Shown: positions 52,648-61,462, counted from the stretch's first letter. The stretch: 64,000 nucleotides of DNA from Sinomonas humi (GCF_000802235.1 NZ_JTDL01000082.1:124001-188000); one strand, 5' to 3'. The notes: generated by a model not told the origin, from the letters alone. Numbers and translations: made by a program.

Positions 52648-53223
52648 CTAGCTCTCGCGCACGTTCTGCTGCGCTTCCTGGGCTCGGTCCTGCACCGAGG
52701 CGCCCTGATCCTGCGCCTCCTGCTTGACGTTCTGCGCGCTCTCCGTGGCCGTCTCCTTGACCGACTGGACCGCATCTTGGGCCGGGGCCTTGAGGTTGGA
52801 GGCCGCCTCGGACGCGGCGTCCGAAAGCTGCTGGGTCACGGGCTGGGCCTTTTCCTTGACGGTCTGGGCGAGTTCCTGCTCCTTCTCGCTCGGCGGGATG
52901 AGCGACGAGACCAAAAGGCCCGCACCGAACGCGATGAGGCCCGCAGCGAGTGGATTGCCCTGGGCCTTGCGGACCACGCTGCGCTTCGCCTGATCGACCG
53001 AGTCGCCCGCGTCGGAGAGGGTTCCGCGCGTGCTCTGGGCCGCGTCCTCGGCGCTGCCCATGATGCGGTCCTTCACACCGGAAACAGCCCCCTTGACACG
53101 CTCGGTCTGACGGTGGGCGATGTGGGATGGGGTGACTTTGTCAGCTACCGCATCAACGTCGTAGCCCAACCTCTGTCGGGTCTGTTCGATATCTGCTCGG
53201 ATTGCGTCGGGATTCTCACTCAT
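52648..53223 (-). CDS. DUF3618 domain protein
   Basis: 191 residues. N-terminal MSENPDAIRADIEQTRQRLG is the DUF3618 mark; residues 40-100 are helical, with a membrane segment (NPLAAGLIAFGAGLLVSSLIPP), and the rest is a long Gln/Ala/Lys helix (AQTVKEKAQPVTQQ and on), similar to late-embryogenesis-type apolar helices. Third gene of an envelope trio, starting at ATG 53223, overlapping the holin-like gene by four bases. It probably helps membrane or stress physiology; function is not established. Confidence 0.8.
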   Translation of the reverse strand: MSENPDAIRADIEQTRQRLGYDVDAVADKVTPSHIAHRQTERVKGAVSGVKDRIMGSAEDAAQSTRGTLSDAGDSVDQAKRSVVRKAQGNPLAAGLIAFGAGLLVSSLIPPSEKEQELAQTVKEKAQPVTQQLSDAASEAASNLKAPAQDAVQSVKETATESAQNVKQEAQDQGASVQDRAQEAQQNVRES

Positions 53224-53708
53224 CGTGGCTCCTCACTCGGCTTGAGGGATTCGGGAATCTTCTTCATGGAGTCGGCGGTGCGGGGCAGTCCCTTCACCGA
53301 CTCGAGGTCCTTCTTCGCGCGGGCGGCCAGGATGCCCCCTATGATCGCCCAGATAATCGCGACGATGACGGCGGACCATCCCAGCCCTATCGCCGTAGAC
53401 CCGAGGGCCCACATGAGCGCGATGGAAAGGAACAGGAGGGTGAAGTGGCCAGCAACCCCGGCTCCCCCATACAGTCCCGCCCCGCGCCCGGCCCGCTTCG
53501 CGGACTGGGTCGCCTCTGCCTTCGCGAGGGCAAGCTCTTGACGCATGAGCGTCGAGAGGTCCTGGGTCACGTCGCTCAGGAGGTCACCGATCGAGGTGTT
53601 CGCCGCCTTGGCTTCAGCGGGCGGAGTTGGCGGGGAACCCGAGGCAGCGGACGACGACGGCGGGTAGCCGGGCGTGCCGCCCATCGGAGCTTCGTATGGG
53701 TGGCTCAT
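53220..53708 (-). CDS. Phage_holin_3_6/DUF1469 family membrane protein
   Basis: 162 residues. A Pro/Ser/Gly-rich start, then SIGDLLSDVTQDLSTLMRQELALAKAEA (the family amphipathic helix), and two membrane helices (FTLLFLSIALMWALG, WSAVIVAIIWAIIGGILAA). Despite the name, such proteins are common chromosomal genes and not evidence of prophage. ATG 53708 overlaps the preceding gene's stop by four bases. Confidence 0.83.
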   Translation of the reverse strand: MSHPYEAPMGGTPGYPPSSSAASGSPPTPPAEAKAANTSIGDLLSDVTQDLSTLMRQELALAKAEATQSAKRAGRGAGLYGGAGVAGHFTLLFLSIALMWALGSTAIGLGWSAVIVAIIWAIIGGILAARAKKDLESVKGLPRTADSMKKIPESLKPSEEPR

Positions 53709-54718
53709 CGCAGGCCACCCCGGTCCTCGCGCGGAACCGGCGGGATCTCGTCGGTCACCGGCTCGGCATCCTCACCCAGATAGCGGCCTTCCTCGCTCTC
53801 CGCGAGGTCGGCACCGGGAGCGGTCGCATGCCGCGCGCCCGGAGGAGTTCCATACGCGGAGCTGCTCGTGATCGCGCCGTCCTGGACCGCGCCCTCGTCC
53901 CACGCCGAGTGCTCGACGGTGGAGGACTGCCCGTATCCATCAGGTCGGGGCTCGTAGCCGGGAACCCCTGGCTCGATGCCCCCTGGCACTGGAGCCACGG
54001 GAGGCTCGGCATCCGGCGCCACGGGAACCCCGCTGGCCGGAACACCCGCACCGCCCGGATAGGCCCCCGGTGCCCCGGCATAGCCGCCGGCGGTGCCGGG
54101 GTAGCCGCCCGTAGCGTAGCCGTGCCCCGCCGGGTAGGCCTCCGGCGAGGTCCCCCCTGCTGCCTGCTGGCTCCCGCCGTCGTTAGATGCACCGGCGGCG
54201 AGCGAGCGGGTCAGACGCCCTGCAAGGAGGCCCGCCCCTGCCGCGATGGCAAGGAACGTGCCTGGCTTCCGCCGTGCATACGACTTGACCTCGTTGAGGA
54301 GTGAACCCGGGTCACGCTGGCCGAGGTAGTCGGCAAACGCCCCGGCCCTCTGCGCCGCCTGGCGGACCAGATCGGTCCCCACGCCGGGGTTTTCGCTCTT
54401 GGACGCGAGCGAGCTGAGCTCCTCGTGCAGAGACTTGAGCCCTTGGGCGGCCCGCTCCTGCTGAGCTGTGGCCTGCTGCATGAGCTCCTGACGGCTCTGG
54501 TGGACGAGGTCCTTGGCCTGATACTGGGCCTCACGGGCGACATTCGTCGCCTCGTCCTTCGCGGTCTGCCCGACCGCGCTCGCCGAAGCACCCGCTTCTT
54601 GGGCTACTCCGCGGGCCTCGTTCTTCGCCGTCTCGGTGGTGGAGCTCTGCGAGTTGGGCGAGCTGCTTCCCGGGGCTCCCATTGGTGCTCCGGGACCATT
54701 CGATGGGAAATCGACCAT
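53705..54718 (-). CDS. Large low-complexity membrane-associated protein
   Basis: 337 residues. Residues 30-130 form charged Ala/Gln helices (AKNEARGVAQEAGASA, TAQQERAAQGLKSLHEELSSLASKSENPG), then SLLNEVKSYARRKPGTFLAIAAGAGLLAGRLTRSL, a membrane segment with a basic flank. The C-terminal 150 are Pro/Gly/Ala-rich repeats of the type GYPGTAGGYAGAPGAYPGG. First gene of the trio with the holin-like and DUF3618 genes. ATG 54718 has AGAGGA seven bases before it. Function unknown. Confidence 0.7.
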   Translation of the reverse strand: MVDFPSNGPGAPMGAPGSSSPNSQSSTTETAKNEARGVAQEAGASASAVGQTAKDEATNVAREAQYQAKDLVHQSRQELMQQATAQQERAAQGLKSLHEELSSLASKSENPGVGTDLVRQAAQRAGAFADYLGQRDPGSLLNEVKSYARRKPGTFLAIAAGAGLLAGRLTRSLAAGASNDGGSQQAAGGTSPEAYPAGHGYATGGYPGTAGGYAGAPGAYPGGAGVPASGVPVAPDAEPPVAPVPGGIEPGVPGYEPRPDGYGQSSTVEHSAWDEGAVQDGAITSSSAYGTPPGARHATAPGADLAESEEGRYLGEDAEPVTDEIPPVPREDRGGLR

Positions 54719-54923
54719 CGTGGGTTCCTCTCGACTCGGTGTGCTTGTGGTGCCGGGCTGATACCCCGGGCGGAAAGGCACACACATTTCATTGGACTTT
54801 CGTTCGACGACGTCTTTTGGGGTTTGATCGACCCCTTTGTGGGCAGCAGAGCGTCAGCATCCTTTCGGGGTACTGCCCGATCTTGGGGTACAGCCCGATC
54901 GCATCCGGGGAAGGAAGTTCATT

Positions 54924-56009
54924 TTGAGTCGGCATGACACGCGGGAAAGCGCGAATCGCGAAAACACTTGGGAAAAGGCCGAAAAGGCGCCGCCGCCTGA
55001 CGACGCACGCAAGCCACGGCGACCGCAGGACGTGACCAAGCCTTCATGGCGGTACATCGCACGGAAGACCCTGCGCGAGTTCACGAACGACCAGTGCATG
55101 GATCTAGCCGCCGGTCTCACCTACTACGGAATCCTCGCGCTGTTCCCGGCGCTTCTCGCGATCGTCTCGCTTCTGGGGCTCTTCGGACAGGCGGAGAACA
55201 CGGTCAGCGGCATGATGAACATCGTCCAGAGCGTGGCGCCTGGAGCGACCACCGACACGATCCGCCAGCCCATCGAGGACCTCGTGCACAATCCCGCCGC
55301 CGGACTGACCCTCATCGGCGGCCTCTTGGGCGCCATCTGGTCGGCGTCCGGCTATGTCCGCGCCTTCGGCCGGGCCATGAACCGGGTCTACGAGATCGAC
55401 GAGGGCCGCCCTTTCATCCGCCTCCGAGGCACTACGCTCGCGATCACCGTCGTGGCCGTCATCGTGGTGGCGATCATCTCCGCGGTGCTCGTTCTCAGCG
55501 GCCCCATCGCCGAATCCGTCGGGAACGCAGTCGGCCTCGGTGGAGCTGCGGTACTCGTCTGGAACATTGTCAAGTGGCCGATCGCCGTAGTGCTCGTCAT
55601 CGGCCTCATCGCCGTCCTTTACTACTTCACGCCGAACGTCCGCCAGCCCAAGTTCCGGTGGATGAGCATGGGGTCACTCATCGCGCTCGTCATCTTTGCC
55701 CTGGCCACAGTTGGGTTCGGCTTCTACGTGGGCAACTTCGGCCACTACAACAAGACCTATGGAGCCCTGGGCGGCGTCATCATCCTGCTCCTGTGGGTGT
55801 GGCTCCTGAACATGTCGCTCCTGTTCGGAGCGGAATTCGATGCGGAAGTCGAGCGGGGCCGAGAGCTGCAGGCCGGAATTCACGCGGAGGAGTCGATCCA
55901 GCTCCCGCCCAAGTCGACTGACAAGATCGAAAAGCGTGAGGAACAGGCCGAAAAAGACATCCATTACGCGCGTGAACTGCGCCATCACCATGGAGAGCAA
56001 GCTCCATAG
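54924..56009 (+). CDS. YihY/BrkB family membrane protein
   Basis: 361 residues. The family start DLAAGLTYYGILALFPALLAIVSLLG, six membrane helices, and WKLLNMSLLFGAEFDAEVERGR-like ending (here WLLNMSLLFGAEFDAEVERGRELQ). An N-terminal charged segment (about 55 residues) and a C-terminal tail are cytoplasmic. Members were once called ribonuclease BN in error; a transport role is likelier. TTG 54924 has AAGGAAG six bases before it. A second member lies at 60406. Confidence 0.85.
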   Translation: MSRHDTRESANRENTWEKAEKAPPPDDARKPRRPQDVTKPSWRYIARKTLREFTNDQCMDLAAGLTYYGILALFPALLAIVSLLGLFGQAENTVSGMMNIVQSVAPGATTDTIRQPIEDLVHNPAAGLTLIGGLLGAIWSASGYVRAFGRAMNRVYEIDEGRPFIRLRGTTLAITVVAVIVVAIISAVLVLSGPIAESVGNAVGLGGAAVLVWNIVKWPIAVVLVIGLIAVLYYFTPNVRQPKFRWMSMGSLIALVIFALATVGFGFYVGNFGHYNKTYGALGGVIILLLWVWLLNMSLLFGAEFDAEVERGRELQAGIHAEESIQLPPKSTDKIEKREEQAEKDIHYARELRHHHGEQAP

Positions 56010-56039
56010 GCGACAGAACAAGCAGAACAGCCATACAAT

Positions 56040-56165
56040 TAATTGCGCGTCCGGTGCGGAGCTGTCCCCCACAGCGACCCCCGGGCGCGTACTTTCGCTC
56101 TTGACTATCCCCGGCCTCCCCAGCCCCGGCCTGGCCAGCCCGGCCAGCCCCGGCTTGTCCCCCCA
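56040..56165. repeat. GC-rich palindromic repeats between BrkB and LacI genes
   Basis: The stretch from about 56107 to 56157 is made of near copies of CCCCGGCCT and GCCCGGCCAG (for example 'CCCCGGCCTCCCCAGCCCC' and 'GGCCTGGCCAGCCCGGCCAG'), able to fold into several hairpins. No gene is seen here. It may stop transcription from the BrkB gene. Confidence 0.35.
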
Positions 56166-56172
56166 GGGATTC

Positions 56173-56228
56173 TTGACAGACTGACCGTCCTCCCCCACGA
56201 TTGATCCATCGCTCTTTTGATCAATCAA
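56173..56228 (+). promoter_or_regulatory. Promoter and operator candidate of the LacI gene
   Basis: TTGACA (56173-56178) is a good -35 box; CACGAT (56196-56201) after 17 bases is a passable -10. ATTGATC (56200-56206) and GATCAAT (56219-56225) form an inverted repeat, and TTGATCAATCAA (56217-56228) contains a TTGATCAA palindrome. LacI proteins often use such half-sites near the start of transcription. Confidence 0.45.
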
Positions 56229-56289
56229 ATCCGCGAAGCCTGTGCGGGTCGAATGATCAGAGGAATCCAATGAGGGACGGGAGCAGACC

Positions 56290-57369
56290 GTGAACGGAGA
56301 AGACCCTTCGCCGGTCGTTTCCCGGCCCACCGTTTCGAGCGTTGCCCTCCTCGCCGGAGTCTCGCGCCAAACCGTCTCCAACGCGCTCAACAACCCCCAA
56401 CGGCTCCAGCCGGACACCCTGAAGAAGGTCCTCGCCACCATCGAGGAGACGGGATACGTCCGCAGCGCGGCTGCCCGCCAAATGCGCACGGCTCGTTCCG
56501 GCGTCCTCGCCTACAGGCTCGATCCCGTCCGGGACGGGATCGGGGGCGCTGTCCTGGACACGTTCCTGCACGCCCTGTCTGCCGAAGCGGAACGCCGCGA
56601 CTACCGAGTCATGCTCTACACAGCGGATTCAGACGACGCCGAGCTGAGGCAGTTCTCACGGCTCGCCCAGGCCCAAGCAGTCGATGCCTTCATCCTCATC
56701 GAAACGCACCGCGACGATGTGCGCTATGAGTGGCTTGTGGAGCACGGCATCCCCTTCTCGGTCTTCGGCCGCCCGTGGTCCAGCGACAGCTCCGGCCATG
56801 CACACGGGTCAAGCCCCCAGCCAGCGCACGCCTGGGTCGACGTCGACGGTGCTTCCGGGACGGCGCAGGCCACGAGCCACCTCCTCGAACTGGGCCATCG
56901 CGAGATCGCCTTCCTCGGATGGCCAAAAGGGTCCGAGACGGGCGACGAAAGACGGCGCGGATGGGCGGAGACCCTCGCCCAAGCCGGTGTGGGCGAGGAC
57001 AGGCGCGATTCCCTCGATTCAGGGCAGCGCGATGGGATCCTGGAAGGAGCCGATGCGGCGCGGCGGCTCCTCGCCGCCGGGGCCACGGCCTTCGTCTGCG
57101 CATCCGACTCGCTCGGGATCGGCGCCTTCAGCGCGATCCAGGCGGAAGGCGGGAAGGCCGCTGTCGTCGGTTTCGATGACACGCCTACCGCCGCCGCTCT
57201 CGGCCTCAGCTCGATACGCCAGCCAATCGAGAAGGCGGTGAGCTGCGCGCTGGGCAGCGTCTTCGCCCAGCTCGACGGGGCTTCCGGCGCCTCGAGCGAG
57301 CCGAGCCTCCTCCTCCCCCAGCTCATCGTGCGGGCGAGTTCCAGGCCCGCCACGGGAAGCCCGGCGTAG
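56290..57369 (+). CDS. LacI family transcriptional regulator
   Basis: 359 residues. Helix-turn-helix VSSVALLAGVSRQTVSNALNNPQRLQPDTLKKVLATIEETGYV, then RQMRTARSGVLAYRL and a periplasmic-binding-type sensor domain (AFLGWPKGSETGDERRRGWAETL, AFVCASDSLGIGAFSAIQAEGG, VVGFDDTPTAAALGLSSIRQPIEKAV). It probably binds a sugar or nucleoside; the ligand cannot be stated. GTG 56290 has GGGAG six bases before it. It may regulate itself and the gene downstream. Confidence 0.92.
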   Translation: MNGEDPSPVVSRPTVSSVALLAGVSRQTVSNALNNPQRLQPDTLKKVLATIEETGYVRSAAARQMRTARSGVLAYRLDPVRDGIGGAVLDTFLHALSAEAERRDYRVMLYTADSDDAELRQFSRLAQAQAVDAFILIETHRDDVRYEWLVEHGIPFSVFGRPWSSDSSGHAHGSSPQPAHAWVDVDGASGTAQATSHLLELGHREIAFLGWPKGSETGDERRRGWAETLAQAGVGEDRRDSLDSGQRDGILEGADAARRLLAAGATAFVCASDSLGIGAFSAIQAEGGKAAVVGFDDTPTAAALGLSSIRQPIEKAVSCALGSVFAQLDGASGASSEPSLLLPQLIVRASSRPATGSPA

Positions 57370-57427
57370 AGCCGCCACTCCGCTGCGGCCAGCCACAATT
57401 CCCATGCCATCCCCCAGAAGGACCATC

Positions 57428-58135
57428 ATGGCTTCCGCCCTCGCCCTTACCCCCACTCAAACACTCGGCCCGGTCCGCATCAGGCGGGCCGTCCCTCAGG
57501 ACGCGGAACGGTATCCCGAGCTTCTCGGCCCGCTGCCGCCACAACTCGCATGGGCTCTCGGCAAGGGAGGCCTTTCCACATCCCTCGAGGCGGCGGCCAG
57601 GGGACGGCAGAGGTTCCACGAAACGCTCGCTGCCGCTCATACGAGGGGCTACAACGCGGCATTGTCTTCCGTCTCCACGGCGATCATAGCTCTGGCGCAC
57701 GACGACGAGCCCCTCGGCAGCCTCGTTGCCACGCCGGCCGTAAGGGCTTTCCGGCAGCCGCACACATTCCGCGGCCACACGCAGCTCGAACGGCTCAGCC
57801 TGATCTTCGCAGCCGAGGTCCTCGCGATGACTGTGCCCGAATCCTCCCGAACCGGTGCGGCCCTCCTGCACTCAGCAGCCGACCTGTACAGCCGAGCCGG
57901 ATACGGAGTCCTCTTCGGGGCCGTCAGCTCAGACGTCGAAGCACCGTTGCCAGCACCCTTCTCGACCATCGCGGCCGGCAAGGCGCTGTGCCTCGACCCG
58001 GCCTTCCTCGGCCACTCTGTCGGTCTCGCCCTCGTCCGCCCCGAGCCAGACACCCGCATCTACTACACGAGCCTTCAGGAAGAGCCCCAGACAGGCTGGG
58101 AATACGAAGTCCCAGCTCACCCCGCCGGCCCCTAG
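57428..58135 (+). CDS. Hypothetical protein, possibly GNAT-like
   Basis: 235 residues with no membrane segment. LGPVRIRRAVPQDAERYPELL near the start looks like the N-terminal strand and helix of GNAT acetyltransferases, but the acetyl-CoA Q/RxxGxG/A loop is not clear. Later segments (LERLSLIFAAEVLAMTVPESSRTGAALLHSAADLYSRAGYGVLFGAVSSD) are helical. ATG 57428 has AAGGA five bases before it; ATG 57404 is the longer choice. It follows the LacI gene. I do not recognise the family with confidence. Confidence 0.55.
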   Translation: MASALALTPTQTLGPVRIRRAVPQDAERYPELLGPLPPQLAWALGKGGLSTSLEAAARGRQRFHETLAAAHTRGYNAALSSVSTAIIALAHDDEPLGSLVATPAVRAFRQPHTFRGHTQLERLSLIFAAEVLAMTVPESSRTGAALLHSAADLYSRAGYGVLFGAVSSDVEAPLPAPFSTIAAGKALCLDPAFLGHSVGLALVRPEPDTRIYYTSLQEEPQTGWEYEVPAHPAGP

Positions 58136-58176
58136 GACCTCGATCGCCCACCCGCCGCTCCGGCCACCTCAGGCCG

Positions 58177-58227
58177 CGCCGCTTACGGGGCCACGCCGCT
58201 TACGAGGCCACCCCGCTTGCTAGGCCT
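58177..58227. repeat. Three tandem 17-base repeats between converging genes
   Basis: CGCCGCTTACGGGGCCA (58177-58193), CGCCGCTTACGAGGCCA (58194-58210) and a diverged third copy at 58211-58227, which enters the 3' end of the TetR gene. They lie between the hypothetical gene (ends 58135) and TetR (ends 58220). Confidence 0.7.
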
Positions 58228-58831
58228 CACGCTCAAGCGGACGGCGGTCCGCGACGAGAAGCGCTGCCATGTGGCGTGCGCGCGCGGCGGCGTCCAGATC
58301 GCCTTCGGCGGCAGCGACAATGGCACCCTTGAGGAGAATGTGACACGACCATGCGAACCCGTCCGGGTCGCTGAGGTTGGCGTGGCGGGCAATGCTGGCG
58401 AGCTGGTCGCGAGTCCGCGCAAGGTATTCCAGGCTCGCTCTGCCCAAAGGGTGGCTCGGCCCCATCTCCATCAGGACGTGCAGAAACGAACTCACCTCCG
58501 ACGAGCCCTGGCGGAACCACTCGTCGAAGACGTCGAAGACGGCCAGGAGAGCAGGCGTTTCACTGCCCTCGTGCCGCTTGACGGCTTCGTCGATCGCCCT
58601 GCTGCGTTCCTCATACCAGCGCTGGAGGTAGGCCAGAGCGAGATCGTCTTTTGTACGGAAATACTTGTAGAACGTGGCTTTAGCCACGCCAGAGCGCTCG
58701 ATGAGTTCGTCAACGCCGACATCCCGAATGCCGCGGTCCGCAAAAAGTGAGAAGGAGACATCGAGGATCCGTTGCCGAGCACCCCGCTTCGGAGACGCCT
58801 GAGTGCGGTTCGTCCCTCCCATAGTCGGCAC
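58220..58831 (-). CDS. TetR family transcriptional regulator
   Basis: 203 residues. N-terminal helix-turn-helix RQRILDVSFSLFADRGIRDVGVDELIERSGVAKATFYKYFRTKDDLALAYLQ, then an all-helical ligand domain (RHEGSETPALLAVFDVFDEWFRQGSS). ATG 58822 and GTG 58831 are the candidate starts; neither has a good ribosome site. It diverges from the M20 peptidase gene and may repress it, but the ligand is unknown. Confidence 0.9.
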   Translation of the reverse strand: MPTMGGTNRTQASPKRGARQRILDVSFSLFADRGIRDVGVDELIERSGVAKATFYKYFRTKDDLALAYLQRWYEERSRAIDEAVKRHEGSETPALLAVFDVFDEWFRQGSSEVSSFLHVLMEMGPSHPLGRASLEYLARTRDQLASIARHANLSDPDGFAWSCHILLKGAIVAAAEGDLDAAARARHMAALLVADRRPLEREA

Positions 58832-58896
58832 TTACCCAAGAAACCAAAGGTGAATCAATGAGCGGCCAATATCGCGGGAGGAAGCAGCGCCGCGGC

Positions 58897-58909
58897 TAGG
58901 CTGAAGCGC
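58897..58909 (+). promoter_or_regulatory. Leaderless promoter of the M20 peptidase gene
   Basis: TAGGCT (58897-58902) is a -10 box seven bases before ATG 58910, the same arrangement as at the IclR gene. No Shine-Dalgarno precedes the start. Confidence 0.5.
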
Positions 58910-60292
58910 ATGGCCCCTCAACGCGTGCCCGTGAAGTTGCTCCGTGAGAGCGTGGACGCTGACTACTCCCGCATGGTCGACGAGCTGAAGGCCCTGGTAG
59001 CCGTACCCGGCATCGCTTGGCCGGAATTCGATCCCGCGCACCTTGCTCGCAGCGCCGGCCTCGTCGCCGCGCTCGCCGAATCCTCCGGCTTCCCCCATGT
59101 CGAAATCCTCTCAGCGAAAGCGCCAGACGGCACGCCCGGTGCCCCCGCCGTCGTCGCCCGCCACCTCCCCAAGCCGGGGTGGCCCACGGTCCTGCTCTAC
59201 GCTCACCACGACGTCCAGCCTCCCGGGGACCCGGCACTGTGGACTTCGGGGCCCTTCACCCCTGAGGAACGAGGCGGACGGCTGTGGGGCCGCGGGGCCG
59301 CGGACGACAAATCGGGCGTAGTCACACACCTCGCGGCCTTTCGCTGCCTCCGGGAGGTGCTCGGCGACGGTCTCGGGCTGGGAATCGCTCTCTTCATAGA
59401 AGGCGAAGAGGAATCAGGGTCCGCGACCCTCGAAGCGTTCTTGGCGGAGCATGCGGCGGTTCTGAAGAGCGACGTCATCGTCGTGGCGGATTCTGGGGTC
59501 TGGAAGATCGGCGTGCCCGCCCTCACGACCAGCCTGCGCGGCCTCGTCGACGGAACCATCGAGCTCCGGTCCCTGAGCCACGCGCTTCACTCGGGGACCT
59601 ACGGAGGTCCTGTCTTGGACGCCGTCACGCTCCTGGCGAAGCTTCTGGCAACGTTCCATGACGCGACGGGTGCCGTTGCGGTCGAGGGCCTCGTGACCGG
59701 CGACGGCACCGACCGGGACATCGATGAGGAAACGTTCCGAGCCGATGCGGCTGTCCCGCCGGGGGTCCGGCTCGCGGGGAACGGCACCATCACGTCGAGG
59801 CTCTGGACGAAGCCGGCCCTCGCGATCATCGGCCTCGACGCGCCCGCGGTCGCCACCGCGTCCAACACCCTCGTGCCTAATGCCAGAGCGAAGTTCAGCC
59901 TCCGGATCGCCCCCGGAGACAGCCCGGAGAACGCCATGGACGCAATCCGCCGGCACGTGCGCAGCCACACGCCCGCCGGCGCCGAAGTGATCGTCACGTC
60001 GGGGAGAGCGAGCATGCCCTACGCCGCAGATCCCTCGTCGCCGGCAGTCAGCGATGCGCTGTGGGCCATGCAGGAGTCGTGGGGTGCTGCCCCCGTTCGA
60101 GCTGGGGTGGGCGGCTCAATCCCGCTCGTCTCAGCCTTGCGCCAGCACTTTCCGAAGGCTCAGATCCTGATCACGGGCGCGGAGGACCCCGATTCGAGGG
60201 CCCACGGCGAAGACGAATCAGTCCATCTGGACGAGCTGCGCCGCTCGATCCTCGCGGAGGCCCTTCTGCTGGCGAAGCTCAACGGCCGTTAG
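58910..60292 (+). CDS. M20 family metallopeptidase (dipeptidase)
   Basis: 460 residues. Metal ligands and catalytic Asp: TVLLYAHHDVQPPG (His, Asp), GRGAADDKSGVV (bridging Asp), EGEEESGSATLE (Glu pair) and VVVADSGVW; a lid domain from about residue 215 to 330 includes SLSHALHSGTYGGPV, and the last ligand is in a GGSIPLV-to-TGAEDPDSRAHGEDE region. The family hydrolyses dipeptides or N-acyl amino acids using two zinc ions. ATG 58910 lies seven bases after a -10 box with no ribosome site, so the message is probably leaderless. Confidence 0.92.
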   Translation: MAPQRVPVKLLRESVDADYSRMVDELKALVAVPGIAWPEFDPAHLARSAGLVAALAESSGFPHVEILSAKAPDGTPGAPAVVARHLPKPGWPTVLLYAHHDVQPPGDPALWTSGPFTPEERGGRLWGRGAADDKSGVVTHLAAFRCLREVLGDGLGLGIALFIEGEEESGSATLEAFLAEHAAVLKSDVIVVADSGVWKIGVPALTTSLRGLVDGTIELRSLSHALHSGTYGGPVLDAVTLLAKLLATFHDATGAVAVEGLVTGDGTDRDIDEETFRADAAVPPGVRLAGNGTITSRLWTKPALAIIGLDAPAVATASNTLVPNARAKFSLRIAPGDSPENAMDAIRRHVRSHTPAGAEVIVTSGRASMPYAADPSSPAVSDALWAMQESWGAAPVRAGVGGSIPLVSALRQHFPKAQILITGAEDPDSRAHGEDESVHLDELRRSILAEALLLAKLNGR

Positions 60293-60405
60293 CGGCTCAA
60301 CCCATGTCTCGCCGCTTCCTTGCGGAGGCAATGCGGCAGGATGGGCAGGAAGGTTCACCGCGGCCGACGACGGCCGGACCGGGAGCGGGGGGAGGGAGGC
60401 TGGCG

Positions 60406-61431
60406 ATGGGATCCGTTGGGCGATTCGACGCGCTCCAGCAGAGGCATCCGTGGGTCGGATACCCGTTGGCCGTGCTGTACAAGTACATCGACGATCAGGG
60501 GCCGTTCCTCGCGGCCTTGATCACGTACTACGCGTTCGTCTCGCTGTTCCCGCTGCTCCTGCTTCTCTCGACGCTGCTCAGCTTCGTCCTCTCCGGCGAC
60601 CCAGAACTCAGGACCGCGGTCATGACCTCAGCGCTGGCCGAATTCCCCGTCATCGGATCGCAGCTCTCCCAACCGAAGGGGCTCGGCGGCGGGACGGTCG
60701 GCGTCGTCATCGGCATCCTCGGCGCCCTGTACGGCGGAATCGGAGTGGCCCAGGCCATCCAGCACGCCATGAATACAGCCTGGTCGATCCCTCGCAACAG
60801 CCGGCCCGATCCGTTCAAGTCGCGCGGGCGCAGCCTCCTCCTGCTGGGCACCGTTGGCCTGGCACTTCTGGGCACGACCATCCTCTCTGCCCTCGGAGGC
60901 TTTGCGGATGCCCTTGGCGCCGCAGGCCGGGCAGTCTTCCTGGCCCTGTCTGTCGCCGTGAACGCGGGGGCATTCATCCTCGCCTTTCGCATCGGCACAG
61001 TCCGCCCCCTCACCGTGAGGCAGGTCCTCCCGGGGGCGGTCGGAGCCGCGATCGCGTGGCAACTCCTGCAGTCCGTCGGTCCCATCTATGTCGCGCAAGT
61101 CGTCAGGCGGGCCAGCGAAATGAACGGCGTGTTCGCCGTCGTCCTCGGCCTGCTCGCCTTCCTCTACCTCGCAGCGGTCGCAATCGTCCTGTGCGTCGAG
61201 GCGAACGTCGTCCGGGTCGACAGGCTCCACCCTCGCGCCCTCCTCACTCCGTTCACCGATCAGGTGGACCTCACGGCGGGAGACCGGAAGTCCTACACGC
61301 GGCAGGCCAAGGCACAGCGGTTCAAAGGCTTCGAGCGGATCGACGTCACCTTCGAGAAACCGTCCTCCAATGAGGATCCCGGTTCAGCCGATGTCAGCGA
61401 AGATGGGCCGCAGCCCCACAAGGAAAGCTGA
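60406..61431 (+). CDS. YihY/BrkB family membrane protein (second copy)
   Basis: 341 residues. FLAALITYYAFVSLFPLLLLLSTLL is the family start; six membrane helices; a long C-terminal cytoplasmic tail (DRKSYTRQAKAQRFKGFERIDVTFEKP). ATG 60406 has GGGAGG six bases before it and is preferred over ATG 60304, which lacks a ribosome site. Distant in sequence from the member at 54924. Function unknown. Confidence 0.85.
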   Translation: MGSVGRFDALQQRHPWVGYPLAVLYKYIDDQGPFLAALITYYAFVSLFPLLLLLSTLLSFVLSGDPELRTAVMTSALAEFPVIGSQLSQPKGLGGGTVGVVIGILGALYGGIGVAQAIQHAMNTAWSIPRNSRPDPFKSRGRSLLLLGTVGLALLGTTILSALGGFADALGAAGRAVFLALSVAVNAGAFILAFRIGTVRPLTVRQVLPGAVGAAIAWQLLQSVGPIYVAQVVRRASEMNGVFAVVLGLLAFLYLAAVAIVLCVEANVVRVDRLHPRALLTPFTDQVDLTAGDRKSYTRQAKAQRFKGFERIDVTFEKPSSNEDPGSADVSEDGPQPHKES

Positions 61432-61462
61432 CTCCCCGGACTCGCTCCCGGCGCGACTCTGC

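Noticed and set aside
53220-53708. Holin-like gene as evidence for a prophage
   Set aside because: No capsid, tail, integrase or lysis gene is present, and DUF1469 proteins are ordinary chromosomal genes in actinobacteria.
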